The notes: generated from the letters alone by a model not told the origin. Shown: positions 1 to 9,235, numbered from the stretch's first letter. The stretch is 64,000 nt of DNA from Corynebacterium lujinxingii (GCF_014490555.1 NZ_CP061032.1:682001-746000), one strand, 5' to 3'. Numbers and translations: made by a program.

Positions 1-1176
1 GACGCGCAGCGGGTTGGTCAACAGCGAGTTGGCGGATTGCGGTTTGGCCAGCGACATTGCGATCTGGTCGCCGCTGGAAAGCGGCTCGGGGCCAAGCCCG
101 GAGAGCATGTCGGTGGCGGCGGAGTCGAGTTCGGTATCGGCGATGAGCCCGCCGCGCACGGCGATGTAGGTGCGGAATCCGAGGCGCGCTTGCTTGACGA
201 CGACCTCTGCTCCCGCCGGCACAATCGTCGGCGTCGCAAGTGGCACGGGGCGGCCTCCCACGGTGACGTCGGCGTCGGCGCCGGTAACGCAGATGACGGT
301 TTCGGTCAGGGCGGTCATCGAAAGTCCACCGATGTTTTCCAGCAGGGTGGCGTTGCGTTTGTTGCCCACGGCGGCGTTGGCGGTGCGGGCGGAGGCGCGG
401 TCCGCCGAGCCCGACGTGGTGACCCCCAAGTTGCCGTTGCCCTGGCGGCCGAGGTCCTGGTAGAGGGTTTGCAGGCCGGCGTCGTCCAGGGTGAACACGG
501 GGCGCCGGGGTGGGGTGTCGAGGTGGTGGCGGGCGGTGGCGCGGTCGTCGTCAAGCGTGGCCACGGCGCGGTAATGCACCCGGTCACCCGGGGCGACGAG
601 CGCGGGTGGGGTGGCGGTGGAGTCCCACATCGGGGTGTTGGTGGTGCCGATGAGCTGCCAGCCGCCGGGGGAGGTGCGCGGGTAGACGGCGGAGAAGTCG
701 CCGGCGAGCGCGACGGCGCCGGCGGGCACGGCGATGCGCGGGGTGTCGCGGCGCGGGATTTCGAGCGCGCGAGAGGCGTCTTCGGGCACGCAGTACGTGA
801 ACCCGGGGGCAAACCCGCCGAAGGCTGCGACCCAGGTGGTGGAGGTGTGCCAGTCGATGAGTTCGTTTTCGCCCATGCCGAGTGATGTCGCCAGCGTGGC
901 GATGTCTTCGCCGTCGTAGCGCACGTCGATTTCAATGTCGCGCGGTGCGGTGCGCTCGGCGGCGGCCGGGCTGTAGGTGGAAAGCGTCTCGATCGCCCGG
1001 GTCGTCGCGGTGGGCGAGTCGAAGGTGAGCAGCACGGTGCGCGCCGCGGCGACGACGTCGGTCTGGTGGTCGAGCGGACTCGCGGACAGCGCGGCGTAGT
1101 AGTTCATCACTGTGGTCAGGTCCGGCAGGTCGACGATGAGCCCGCGGGTGCCGACGCGTTTGACGTTTGAGCTCAT
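1..1176 (-). CDS. 5-oxoprolinase subunits B and C fused (partial, 3' end outside window)
   Basis: The reading frame starts at ATG 1176 and stays open to the window edge, so the C-terminus is missing. Residues about 1-215 match the PxpB/allophanate-hydrolase subunit 1 fold, with the core GGFAPGFTY. From about residue 230 the PxpC/AHS2 domain begins, with a signature of the type GRQGNGNLGVTTSG. The two are separate proteins in E. coli but fused in many actinobacteria. With PxpA they form the ATP-dependent 5-oxoprolinase that opens pyroglutamate to glutamate. The start codon overlaps the pxpA stop (ATGA), so the genes are translationally coupled. A urea-carboxylase-type AHS1/AHS2 protein is the alternative, but the PxpA neighbour argues for oxoprolinase. 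Confidence 0.85.
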   Translation of the reverse strand, partial: MSSNVKRVGTRGLIVDLPDLTTVMNYYAALSASPLDHQTDVVAAARTVLLTFDSPTATTRAIETLSTYSPAAAERTAPRDIEIDVRYDGEDIATLATSLGMGENELIDWHTSTTWVAAFGGFAPGFTYCVPEDASRALEIPRRDTPRIAVPAGAVALAGDFSAVYPRTSPGGWQLIGTTNTPMWDSTATPPALVAPGDRVHYRAVATLDDDRATARHHLDTPPRRPVFTLDDAGLQTLYQDLGRQGNGNLGVTTSGSADRASARTANAAVGNKRNATLLENIGGLSMTALTETVICVTGADADVTVGGRPVPLATPTIVPAGAEVVVKQARLGFRTYIAVRGGLIADTELDSAATDMLSGLGPEPLSSGDQIAMSLAKPQSANSLLTNPLRV

Positions 1177-1928
1177 AGCACGCTCGCAATCGTGATGTTG
1201 TCGGCGCGAAGCTTTTCGACGACACGCCGCGTCAACTCCACCGATCCCGGCGAGTCGCCGTGCACGCACACGGATTCGGCCTGCACGTTGACCTCGGTGC
1301 CGTCGACGGCGGTGACCGCACCGGTGGAGGCGACCTGGAGCACACGCTCGGCGACGGCGTCTGGGTCGTGCATGACCGCGTTCGGCTCGCGTCGCGACAC
1401 GAGGGTGCCGTCGGGGTTGTAGCCGCGGTCGGCAAACGCCTCGCGGATCACCCGAAGGCCGGCCTGTTCGGCGATGTCTACGGCCACGCCGCCGGGCAGC
1501 AGCATGACGGCGAGATTCCGGTCGAACGCCTTGATGCCGTCGATGACAGCGCGTGCATGGGCTTCGTGGTGCACGATCGTGTTGTAGAGCGCCCCGTGGG
1601 GTTTGACGTAGCGCACCTTAAGCCCGCGGGCCTGCGCAAGGGCGTCGAGGGCGCCGATTTGGTAGAGGGTTTCGTCGGCGAGTTCGCCGGGGGTGTAGTC
1701 CATGAAGCGGCGGCCGAAGCCGACCGGGTCGTTGTAGGCGACGTGTGCGCCCAGGGTGACTCCGTGGGCGGCGGCGTCGTCAAGCGTGGCTGCGATGGAG
1801 TGCGGGTCGCCAGCGTGGAATCCGGTGGCCACGTTCGCGCTGGAGACCATGCTCAGCATCGCCTGGTCGTCGGCGACCGGGTTGCCCGCGGTCGTTTCTC
1901 CGAGGTCGGCGTTGAGGTCGATATGCAT
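1173..1928 (-). CDS. pxpA: 5-oxoprolinase subunit A (LamB/YcsF family)
   Basis: This 251-residue protein begins MHIDLNADLGE, the typical N-terminus of the LamB/YcsF family, and carries the conserved segments GFHAGD, GAHVAYND and YVKPHGALYN. Its length is normal for the family. It supplies the first subunit of the PxpABC 5-oxoprolinase that hydrolyses pyroglutamate. ATG 1928 was chosen because the family signature starts there; the frame extends upstream without similarity. A TATAAC box lies only about 7 bases before the ATG on the minus strand, which suggests a leaderless transcript. It is followed by the pxpB-pxpC fusion with a 4-base overlap. Confidence 0.9.
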   Translation of the reverse strand: MHIDLNADLGETTAGNPVADDQAMLSMVSSANVATGFHAGDPHSIAATLDDAAAHGVTLGAHVAYNDPVGFGRRFMDYTPGELADETLYQIGALDALAQARGLKVRYVKPHGALYNTIVHHEAHARAVIDGIKAFDRNLAVMLLPGGVAVDIAEQAGLRVIREAFADRGYNPDGTLVSRREPNAVMHDPDAVAERVLQVASTGAVTAVDGTEVNVQAESVCVHGDSPGSVELTRRVVEKLRADNITIASVL

Positions 1929-1983
1929 GACCCTAGTTATACCGCCCGAGCAATGTGACCCCGGGCATAAGGGGGTGTGAGGT

Positions 1984-2625
1984 TTAACCCACCTCTCCGT
2001 TGTTGATCCGTTCGAGCATATCGATGATCTCGGTGCTGAGTTCGAGGAGCTGTTGCTGGAGGAAGTCCGAGGCGCCCTGGCGGTCGTCGTTGCGCAACAG
2101 CTCCACAATGCGCTCGTTGACCTCGATGAAGCGGCGGTTGAACGACGGGTCGCGCTCCAGGATCGGCAGGGTGGCCAGGCGGAGGAACGCGTCGAGCTGG
2201 TCCATCGTGTCGCCGAGTGTTTTCGAACCCATCGACGACAGCACCACGTGGTGGAATGCCTGGTTGACGGCGATGAACAGGTCGTCGTCCTCTTCTTCGA
2301 TGGCGACGCGGCCTTCGGCGTTGAGCTCCTCGAGGCGGTCGACGTCCAGGTCGGTGCCCCACAACAGCGCGGCGGGCTCGATCGCGGCGCGGGCGCGGAA
2401 GGTGTCGGTGATGAACTCCGCCGAGGGGGTGGCCAGGAACACGCCGCGGTTGGGGATGCGCTCGCACAGCCCCTCTGAGGTCAACATCGCGAAGGCTTCG
2501 CGCAACGTGTTGCGAGAAACCCCGAAGCGCTCGGCGAGGGCGACCTCGTTGAGCTTTTGCCCGGGGGCAAACTCGCCGCGCGAAATCGCTCTGCGGATTT
2601 CGGCGGAAACGTTATGAGCAAGCAT
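1984..2625 (-). CDS. GntR-family transcriptional regulator with FCD ligand domain
   Basis: This 213-residue protein has an N-terminal winged helix (helix-turn-helix around LNEVALAERFGVSRNTLRE) and a helical C-terminal domain of the FCD type (FRARAAIEPAALLW), as in FadR-subfamily regulators that bind small organic acids. The start at ATG 2625 matches the usual GntR N-terminus (LAHNVSAEIRRAI); upstream codons are AT-rich promoter sequence. It lies directly upstream of pxpA in the same orientation, so it probably controls 5-oxoproline use and itself. The palindrome at 2713-2725 sits in its promoter. The ligand is not deducible from sequence. Confidence 0.85.
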   Translation of the reverse strand: MLAHNVSAEIRRAISRGEFAPGQKLNEVALAERFGVSRNTLREAFAMLTSEGLCERIPNRGVFLATPSAEFITDTFRARAAIEPAALLWGTDLDVDRLEELNAEGRVAIEEEDDDLFIAVNQAFHHVVLSSMGSKTLGDTMDQLDAFLRLATLPILERDPSFNRRFIEVNERIVELLRNDDRQGASDFLQQQLLELSTEIIDMLERINNGEVG

Positions 2626-2698
2626 GACATCCGTGTTCAGTCGGAGGTACTGTGCACGATATCGGCAGGTAGTACCCAATTGGAGTAATTGCTCAAGA

Positions 2699-2725
2699 AG
2701 TATAACCCATATATTGTTCAACAAT
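2699..2725 (-). promoter_or_regulatory. Promoter and operator of the GntR regulator
   Basis: ATTGTTcAACAAT (2713-2725) is a perfect 6+6 palindrome around one central base. It lies just upstream of a TATACT -10 box (minus strand, 2699-2704), so it would cover the -35 region. That is the expected position for autorepression by the adjacent GntR protein. Confidence 0.55.
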
Positions 2726-2777
2726 GTGAGCACGCTGGATTGTGGCGCGTACCCCGGGGGTAGGTACGGTTACAACC

Positions 2778-3626
2778 ATGAGCCAAGCCAAGAAGCCGCC
2801 GAAGTTGTCCCGCGAGGCCTACGAAAAGGAGTTGCTGCGTCTGCAGGCCGAGTTGGTCGCGATGCAGCAGTGGGTCGTCGAAAATGGCGAGCGCGTGGTC
2901 ATCGTCATGGAGGGCCGCGACGCCGCCGGCAAGGGCTCCGCGATCAAGCGCATCACCCAGTACTTGAACCCGCGCCAGTGCCGTGTAGAGGCGCTGCCGA
3001 AGCCGACGGACCGCGAGGCCGGCCAGTGGTACTTCCAGCGCTACGTGGAAAAGCTGCCCACCGCAGGCGAGATCGTCATTTTTGACCGCTCCTGGTACAA
3101 CCGCGCCGGTGTGGAGCGCGTGATGGGGTTTGCCACCTCCCAGGAGTACCGCCGCTTCTTGCACCAGGCGCCGATCTTCGAGCGCCTGCTCGTCGAAGAC
3201 GGCATCATGCTGCGCAAGTACTGGTTCTCCGTCTCAGACGAGGAGCAGTACAAGCGGTTCCAGTCGCGCCGCAACGACCCGCTGCGCCAGTGGAAGCTCT
3301 CGCCGATGGATTTAGAGTCCATCACCAAGTGGGAGGAGTACTCCCGCGCCAAGGACGAGATGTTCGTCCACACCGACATTCCGTCGGCGCCGTGGTACAC
3401 GGTGGAAAGCGAGGACAAGAAGCGCTCGCGCATCAATGTCATCTCGCACCTTTTGTCCACGATTCCGTACGAGCACATCACCCCGGACTTGCCGGAGATC
3501 CCGGATCGGCCGGAGATTACCGACTACGAGCGCCCGCCTCGCGACGAGTTCCGCTACGTCCCGGACGTGGCCGCGAAGTTGGAGCGCGGAAAGCAGAAGA
3601 AAAAGAAGAAGAAAAAGAAGGACTAG
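2778..3626 (+). CDS. ppk2: Polyphosphate kinase 2 family protein
   Basis: This 282-residue, single-domain PPK2 transfers phosphate between polyphosphate and nucleoside diphosphates. It shows the PPK2 P-loop GRDAAGKGSAIKRI and the Walker B/lid region FDRSWYNRAG, then the family block DPLRQWKLSPMD. The length fits class I PPK2 enzymes such as the C. glutamicum NDP kinases. ATG 2778 is used because the conserved N-terminus (LSREAYEKEL) follows shortly after. The C-terminus ends in a run of eight lysines, probably a flexible basic tail. The stop overlaps the convergent glycosylase gene by four bases. Preference for ADP or GDP cannot be told. Confidence 0.92.
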   Translation: MSQAKKPPKLSREAYEKELLRLQAELVAMQQWVVENGERVVIVMEGRDAAGKGSAIKRITQYLNPRQCRVEALPKPTDREAGQWYFQRYVEKLPTAGEIVIFDRSWYNRAGVERVMGFATSQEYRRFLHQAPIFERLLVEDGIMLRKYWFSVSDEEQYKRFQSRRNDPLRQWKLSPMDLESITKWEEYSRAKDEMFVHTDIPSAPWYTVESEDKKRSRINVISHLLSTIPYEHITPDLPEIPDRPEITDYERPPRDEFRYVPDVAAKLERGKQKKKKKKKKD

Positions 3627-4183
3627 CGAGGGTACCCGCGCGGGGTGGAGACCGTCTTATCGCGCGGGATCCAAAACCGCCACGGCGCGTCGGCGTTTTT
3701 GGAAATCCCGATGCGCGGGCCTGCGACCCACTCCGGCTCGTGGGTGCGCGGGGTGATCTCCACCGGCGTGCCGTTGTCGCCCAACCCCAGCCCGAGCGCC
3801 TGGCCTAAGTTGCCGGGCCCGCGGGCCAGGTTCTCAAACGGGATGAGCGCGCGGTCGGGCCGTTGCCGGCGCTCGCGTGCCAGCGCCTCGCCCGCGACGA
3901 CCTCGCCGCCGCGCATGAGACAGCCCTGGCCGACACCTTCCGGCGCGCAGACGATGTTGCCGTTGTGGTGAATGCCGTAGGAGAAGTAGACGTAAAGCCG
4001 CCCGGGCGGGCCGAACATGGCCGCGTTGCGGGCGGTTTTGCCGTTGTAGGTGTGCGCGGCAGGGTCGTCCGCGCCGAGGTACGCCTCGACCTCGGTCAGT
4101 CGCACCGTGACCCCGTTGTGGGTGATCAAACACCCGAGCAGTTGCGGCGCGACGACGTCGGCGGTTTGCGTGAAGTCGATCAT
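3623..4183 (-). CDS. 3-methyladenine DNA glycosylase (AAG/MPG type)
   Basis: This 186-residue protein matches the AAG/MPG fold. Motifs are the start of the domain (APQLLGCLI), TEVEAYLGADDPAAH with the catalytic Glu, the YFSYGIHHNGNIVC segment, and ARGPGNLGQALGL near the C-terminus. It excises alkylated purines in base excision repair. ATG 4183 overlaps the TGA of the upstream HAD gene (ATGA), so the two are coupled. It faces ppk2 tail to tail with overlapping stop codons. Length is close to bacterial homologues. Confidence 0.9.
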   Translation of the reverse strand: MIDFTQTADVVAPQLLGCLITHNGVTVRLTEVEAYLGADDPAAHTYNGKTARNAAMFGPPGRLYVYFSYGIHHNGNIVCAPEGVGQGCLMRGGEVVAGEALARERRQRPDRALIPFENLARGPGNLGQALGLGLGDNGTPVEITPRTHEPEWVAGPRIGISKNADAPWRFWIPRDKTVSTPRGYPR

Positions 4184-4956
4184 TGCAACCACTGCCTTAG
4201 CTTTTCGACGACCGCGTTGTCGGCATTCGTGCCCACCACCTCATCCGCGGCCTTCTTGACGTCCTCGTGCGCGTTGCCCATCGCCACGCCGTAGCCGGCG
4301 GCGCGCACCATGCCGAGGTCGTTGAGGTAGTCGCCGAACGCGGCCGTGTCCGACATGTCCACCCCGAGCGCACCTGCGAGTTGCTCGAGCGCGTGGCCCT
4401 TGTCGGCTTCGGGTGCCATGACGTCAATCCAGTGCTTGCCGCTGACCACCACCCGAAGCTCCGGGGCGTGATCGCGCACCCACGCGTAGCCGTCGCGCTC
4501 GGCGTCGGTGTCCACGTAGATGGCGATCTTGATGACTGGGCCGGTGGCGTCGGCAAGCCGCGTCACCGTGGTGCGCGACGCGTAGTACTTGTCCACTTCC
4601 CGGTCCACCGCCTCCGGCAGCGCGAGCGTGGCGGCCACGGTGGGGGAGCAGACCACCACGTGGGCCGGAAACGGCGCGTCGTCGAGGGCGTCGATGAGGC
4701 GGCGCGCGGCGTCGTCGTCAAGCGGTGTTGTGGAGACCACCCCGCCCGCGTGCCACACCACCGAGCCGTTTTCCGCGATGAACGTCTCGCACGCGGGAAA
4801 CATCTGCCGCAGGGTCGCCAACTGCCGCCCGGAGGCGGGGGTGAGGGTGACGCCTTGGGCGGTGGCGTCGTCGTAAAGTGGCCAAAAGCTCTCGGGCACG
4901 CGCCCCTGCGGGTCGAGGAGCGTGCCGTCCATGTCGAGTGCGATCAAACGGTGCAT
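4180..4956 (-). CDS. HAD-superfamily (Cof-type) sugar-phosphate phosphatase
   Basis: This 258-residue protein starts with the HAD motif I LIALDMDGTLLD (nucleophile Asp and acid/base Asp). It has a Cof-like type IIB cap in the middle and ends with the motif IV region DKGHALEQLAGALGV...AFGDYLNDLGM. Such enzymes dephosphorylate sugar phosphates or flavin intermediates; the substrate is not predictable. ATG 4956 places motif I at residue 4, as usual. It is the first gene of a two-gene unit with the glycosylase and is divergent from the crotonase gene with a 40-base gap. Confidence 0.88.
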   Translation of the reverse strand: MHRLIALDMDGTLLDPQGRVPESFWPLYDDATAQGVTLTPASGRQLATLRQMFPACETFIAENGSVVWHAGGVVSTTPLDDDAARRLIDALDDAPFPAHVVVCSPTVAATLALPEAVDREVDKYYASRTTVTRLADATGPVIKIAIYVDTDAERDGYAWVRDHAPELRVVVSGKHWIDVMAPEADKGHALEQLAGALGVDMSDTAAFGDYLNDLGMVRAAGYGVAMGNAHEDVKKAADEVVGTNADNAVVEKLRQWLQ

Positions 4957-4996
4957 TGGCCCCACACTACCGGTGTGATGTGCAACACTGGGGTGC

Positions 4997-5980
4997 ATGA
5001 CTGAGTTCGTGAAAACCGATGTCCGCGGCACCACCGGTGTGATCACGCTCGATCGGCCGAAGGCGCTCAACTCGCTCAACCCGGAGATGGCGCGTGCCAT
5101 CGACGAGACGCTGAAGCGCTGGCGTGGCGACGACACCATTTCCCAAGTCGTCATCCAATCGTCGGCGAAGCACTTCTGCTCCGGCGGCGACGTGCGCGCG
5201 GCACGGGAGGGGGTGCTCGAGGGGCGTTTGGACGACGTCGACCGGTTCTTCAGCGAGGAGTACGCGATGAACGTGGACATCGCGAACTACCCCAAGCCGT
5301 ATATCGCGCTGTGTAGCGGCGTGATCATGGGCGGCGGCATGGGGGTTGCAGCCCACGGTTCGCACATGGTGGCCACCGAGGGCGCGTTTGCCTCCATGCC
5401 GGAGATGAACATCGGGTTTATCACCGACGTCGGCATGTCGTGGCTGTTTCAAAACCTGCCGAAGCGCCCGTCGCTGGCGCTGGGGAAGTTCCTCGCGCTG
5501 ACCGGCTACCGGCTTACCCCCGACGACATGCTTGCCACCGGCCTTGCCACCCACAAGGTGGCCTCGCTCGAGGGGGTGCTTGACGGTGTCGTCGAGAAGG
5601 GGCCGGCGTACCTCGACGAGATCGCGCTTGAACCGGGCGAATCCGCGCTTGCGTCGCTTTACGACGACATCGAGGCCGCCTTCCAAGGCACCTGGCCCGA
5701 AATTTCGTCGCGTTTGACCGGCGAATTCGGCGACAAGGTGGCGGAGCTAACCAAACAGGCGTCGCCGTCGTCGCTGGTCGCAGCCACTGAGCTGTTCCAC
5801 GCGAACGCCTCGCACGACCTCGCCGCAGCCATCGACAACGAGCGCCGCTTGGCCGCCGTAATGGTGCGCGAACCCGACTTCGCCGAAGGGGTGCGCGCGG
5901 TGCTGGTGGACAAGGACCAGTCCCCGAACTTCGCCCCGCAGCCAGAACCCGGCAAGTACCGGGACGTCCTGCGCAATTAG
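4997..5980 (+). CDS. Crotonase-fold protein, 3-hydroxyisobutyryl-CoA hydrolase-like
   Basis: This 327-residue protein has the crotonase fold: LDRPKALNSLNPEM near the N-terminus, the oxyanion-hole segment SSAKHFCSGGDVRA, a second one GVIMGGGMGVAAHG, and PEMNIGFITDVGMSWL. The length and the GGDVRA/TDVG motifs fit the 3-hydroxyisobutyryl-CoA hydrolase (valine degradation) branch better than simple enoyl-CoA hydratases of about 260 residues. It is transcribed alone, divergent from the HAD gene. The substrate assignment is by family only. Confidence 0.8.
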   Translation: MTEFVKTDVRGTTGVITLDRPKALNSLNPEMARAIDETLKRWRGDDTISQVVIQSSAKHFCSGGDVRAAREGVLEGRLDDVDRFFSEEYAMNVDIANYPKPYIALCSGVIMGGGMGVAAHGSHMVATEGAFASMPEMNIGFITDVGMSWLFQNLPKRPSLALGKFLALTGYRLTPDDMLATGLATHKVASLEGVLDGVVEKGPAYLDEIALEPGESALASLYDDIEAAFQGTWPEISSRLTGEFGDKVAELTKQASPSSLVAATELFHANASHDLAAAIDNERRLAAVMVREPDFAEGVRAVLVDKDQSPNFAPQPEPGKYRDVLRN

Positions 5981-5988
5981 TTATTGGG

Positions 5989-7599
5989 CTAGCGGGGCAT
6001 CAGCTGCGTAATGACCTGCCCACCAAGGCCGAGCAGAGCCCAGACCGAGAAGAAGGCCGCGACGGCAATCGCGATGACTTCGGGTGCGCCCATCTTGCTG
6101 GACGACGTTTCTGGCGCCGGAACGGGCGTCGCGGTCTCGGTGAGGCGGGCCTTTGCGTGGTCTGAGGTTGCGCCCAGCGGGAGACAGTCTTCAAGCTCAT
6201 CGAGCGTGTAGAACATCGAACCTTCTTCGATCGGCACGCAGCCGGAGTGGAACGGAACTTCGGCCTCGTTGTACAGCATCCGGACGATGGTGTCGTCGTT
6301 GTCGTTTTGGAACGCGTCCCATTGAATGTTCGCTCCCATCGGTGCGACCTTGTCGCCACGCCACGAGGAGTTGGAGTAGTCCATGACCTGGTTCGCCGGC
6401 ACGCCCTTCTCCGAGCCCGGCAGTTTCAATAACGCCGCTAGCGGAACGATGGTCTCCGCGTGGCCGAAACGGAACTCGGCCGCGGTGTCACCGCCCTCAG
6501 CGCGCTCGCGCACACCGTCGAGCATGTGGTCGAGCAGTGGCGCGAAGTTGTCGTAAGAGACGGTCTGGCCCTCAATGGCTGGGCCCTTCTCGTAGTAGTC
6601 CTCGACATCGAGAAGGTATGCGAATGTCGGGCCGTCGGACTCATCCATGTATTCGTCGAAGATCCAACCTTCGGCGGGCTTCGCCGGCTCTTCCTCCATG
6701 GCTGGGGCAATGATGTAAAGGTTGTAGAACTGCAGGGCGGCATCCACGATGCCCTCAACGGTCTTGTCTTTCTTCTCAACGCCGACGAACGTCAGGGTGC
6801 CGTTATCGATCGCGTCGATGAACTCCGGCGCGAAAATCTTTCCCAGTAGGCTCGTGGCCGCCTCGCGGGATGCGGGTTTTGCGTAGGCTTGCTCCACCTT
6901 TTCTTCGAGTACGTCGCTGTCGGCCCACGCTTTATATGCCTCGTAGCTCGGCGCGGTTTTGTCCTTGTGCGCGTAGAGGAGGTCTCGGCGGGGCTCGAGC
7001 TCTACATGGCCGTCGGCCGTACCGTACGTGAGGTTGTCGGTAAGTTCCGGATTGGTTTCAAGCAAGCCGCTGCCGAAGTACCAGCCGGATTCAATCGCGC
7101 GGTCCTCACCGGAGGACAGAAAACTAATGGAGTGCTTTTCGCGGTCGATAGCGTCGAACAGTTCCGCGTTGCGCCGCGCGTTGCGCTCGCCGATGCCGTT
7201 CAACTCGGCGCGACCGAAGGCAGTGAGGTTGCCGTAGCCGCCTTCACCCGGACCGGTCAGTTCGCGGTTAGCTTTGCTCATCGCCTCGACCTGCGGGATG
7301 AGGCGTTCGCCGAGTTCCGTGAGCTGACCGCGTTCTTTCGCGGCGGTGAGCATCTGGCCGGCGAGGTCGTCGTACTTGAATGAAGACAACCCTCGCGATC
7401 CGTGGCGGTTCACCGAGCTCGTGTAGATCTGCTGAAAACCTTCGGGGGCTTTGCTGTAACTGTCGATGGTTCCGGCAGGGAAGTAGGGCTGCTTTGTGGA
7501 ATAGTACGTCGCGGTGTCGGCGCTGGCAGCCGCAACGTTGCTGACAGCTACAGACGCAGCTGCGATTACACATACAGCTCGACGGGAAAATATGGACAT
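5989..7599 (-). CDS. Secreted, membrane-anchored histidine phosphatase (acid phosphatase/MINPP-like)
   Basis: This 536-residue protein has a Sec signal peptide (basic start, then a hydrophobic AVCVIAAASVAVSNVAAASA stretch). Mature parts show the branch-2 histidine phosphatase signature: RHGSRG at residues 65-70 with the nucleophilic His66, and the proton-donor motif HAE at 380-382. A Pro/Ser-rich stretch and a C-terminal membrane helix (about residues 505-527) with a short QLMPR tail follow, so it is probably tethered outside the membrane. It may release phosphate from inositol phosphates, sugar phosphates or other esters. ATG 7599 begins the signal peptide. It is convergent with the crotonase gene. 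Confidence 0.82.
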   Translation of the reverse strand: MSIFSRRAVCVIAAASVAVSNVAAASADTATYYSTKQPYFPAGTIDSYSKAPEGFQQIYTSSVNRHGSRGLSSFKYDDLAGQMLTAAKERGQLTELGERLIPQVEAMSKANRELTGPGEGGYGNLTAFGRAELNGIGERNARRNAELFDAIDREKHSISFLSSGEDRAIESGWYFGSGLLETNPELTDNLTYGTADGHVELEPRRDLLYAHKDKTAPSYEAYKAWADSDVLEEKVEQAYAKPASREAATSLLGKIFAPEFIDAIDNGTLTFVGVEKKDKTVEGIVDAALQFYNLYIIAPAMEEEPAKPAEGWIFDEYMDESDGPTFAYLLDVEDYYEKGPAIEGQTVSYDNFAPLLDHMLDGVRERAEGGDTAAEFRFGHAETIVPLAALLKLPGSEKGVPANQVMDYSNSSWRGDKVAPMGANIQWDAFQNDNDDTIVRMLYNEAEVPFHSGCVPIEEGSMFYTLDELEDCLPLGATSDHAKARLTETATPVPAPETSSSKMGAPEVIAIAVAAFFSVWALLGLGGQVITQLMPR

Positions 7600-7775
7600 G
7601 GGAAGCGGGCTCCTTACAGGGGGGACAAGGCCACTGCCGAGGCTAAACCTCCGAGATGAAATTAAAGTGAACACACGCTAGGGGATCCTTGCCCGGCGGG
7701 TTCGCGCAGGCGCTAAAGTATGTGGCGGTGTGGGGCTGAAATTGCCCCCGATTCCCACACGCTGAAGGAGCAACG

Positions 7776-9227
7776 TTGACCGAAACCACCAACCCCCGCG
7801 ACGACTGGAACCACAAGCTCACCCTCGCCCAGGAGATGCTGCCGCTGATCAGCCGCCTGCACCGCGAGCACACTGCGGTGACCTCGGTCTACGGCCGCCT
7901 GCTGGTGGGCGTCACCGACATCGACATCATCAAGGCGCACCGCTACGCGCGCCGCATCGATGAAAAGGAGCTCCCGCTCGACGAGACCCTGCCGATCCTG
8001 CGCGAGCTGGTGGAGATGGACCTCGGCACCGCCTCCATCGACCTCGGCCGTCTGGCCAAGGAGTTCAAGCACTCCGACGAGCAGGACCTGCGCGCGTTTT
8101 TGGACCGCGAGCTGGCCGACGTCATCGGCGCCTCCTCCGAGCTGCAGGGCCGCGACGTCGTGCTCTACGGCTTCGGCCGCATCGGCCGCCTGCTCGCCCG
8201 CATCCTCGTCGCACGTGAAGCGATGTACGGCGGCGTGCGCCTGCGTGCGGTGGTGGTGCGCAAGAAGGGCGACATCGACATCATCAAGCGCGCCTCGCTG
8301 CTTCGCCGAGACTCCGTCCACGGCGCCTTCAACGGCACCATCACCGTGGACGAGGAGAAGGAGATCATCTGGGCCAACGGCACCCCGATCCAGATGATCT
8401 ACGCCAACGACCCGGCCGAGATCGACTACACCGCCTACGGCATCGACAACGCGATCGTGGTGGACAACACCGGCGCGTGGCGCGACCGCGACGGCCTGTC
8501 CAAGCACCTCGAGTCCAAGGGCGTGGACCGGGTGCTGCTCACCGCGCCGGGCAAGGGCGACATCCCGAACATCGTCTACGGCATCAACGAGGACATGATC
8601 GGCGACGACCGCGTCCTGTCCGCCGCGTCATGCACCACCAACGGCATCACCCCGGTGCTGAAGGTGATCAACGACCGCTACGGCGTCAAGCACGGCCACG
8701 TCGAGACCGTCCACGCCTACACCAACGACCAGAACCTGGCCGACAACTTCCACAAGGGCAACCGCCGCGGCCGCGCCGCCGGCCTGAACATGGTGCTCAC
8801 CGAGACCGGCGCCGCCAAGGCCGTCTCCAAGGCGCTGCCGGAGTTTGAAGGCAAGCTCACCGGCAACGCAATCCGCGTGCCCACGCCGGACGTGTCCATG
8901 GCGGTGCTCAACCTGGACCTGGAAAAGGAAGTGGACAAGGACGAGGTGAACACCTTCCTGCGCCGCGTTTCCACCCACTCCAACCTGCGCCAGCAGATCG
9001 ACTACATCAACTCGCCCGAGGTGGTCTCGACCGACCTTTTGGGCACCACCCACGCGTCGGTTGTCGACGGCCTGGCCACCATCGCCTCCGGCAACCACCT
9101 CGTGCTCTACGTCTGGTACGACAACGAGTACGGCTACTCCCACCAGGTGGTTCGCGTGGTTGAGGACATCGCGGGCGTGCGCCCGAAGGTGTACCCGGAG
9201 CGCAAGGATCCCTCTGAGATCCAGTAA
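7776..9227 (+). CDS. gapB: Glyceraldehyde-3-phosphate dehydrogenase, long GapB/GapX type
   Basis: This 483-residue protein is much longer than a canonical GAPDH of about 335 residues. About 125 N-terminal residues precede the Rossmann start VVLYGFGRIGRLLARIL. The catalytic ASCTTNGITP places the nucleophile at Cys286, and WYDNEYGYSHQVV closes the catalytic domain. The long form corresponds to C. glutamicum GapB, which I recall as the gluconeogenic enzyme able to use NADP. The start is TTG 7776, supported by GAAGGAG at 7763-7769 and by TETTNPRDDW as first residues; no ATG is available nearby in frame. A possible TAAAGT -10 box is at 7714-7719. Confidence 0.92.
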   Translation: MTETTNPRDDWNHKLTLAQEMLPLISRLHREHTAVTSVYGRLLVGVTDIDIIKAHRYARRIDEKELPLDETLPILRELVEMDLGTASIDLGRLAKEFKHSDEQDLRAFLDRELADVIGASSELQGRDVVLYGFGRIGRLLARILVAREAMYGGVRLRAVVVRKKGDIDIIKRASLLRRDSVHGAFNGTITVDEEKEIIWANGTPIQMIYANDPAEIDYTAYGIDNAIVVDNTGAWRDRDGLSKHLESKGVDRVLLTAPGKGDIPNIVYGINEDMIGDDRVLSAASCTTNGITPVLKVINDRYGVKHGHVETVHAYTNDQNLADNFHKGNRRGRAAGLNMVLTETGAAKAVSKALPEFEGKLTGNAIRVPTPDVSMAVLNLDLEKEVDKDEVNTFLRRVSTHSNLRQQIDYINSPEVVSTDLLGTTHASVVDGLATIASGNHLVLYVWYDNEYGYSHQVVRVVEDIAGVRPKVYPERKDPSEIQ

Positions 9228-9235
9228 CTAGGGTC

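Noticed and set aside
37..885. A 282-codon plus-strand frame at the window start
   Set aside because: Low-complexity Gly/Val product; the minus strand encodes the PxpB-PxpC fusion continuously through the same bases.
3590..3623. Poly-lysine end of PPK2 as a frameshift or sequencing artefact
   Set aside because: The frame closes normally just after the tract, and basic tails occur in such proteins; no sign of a broken gene.
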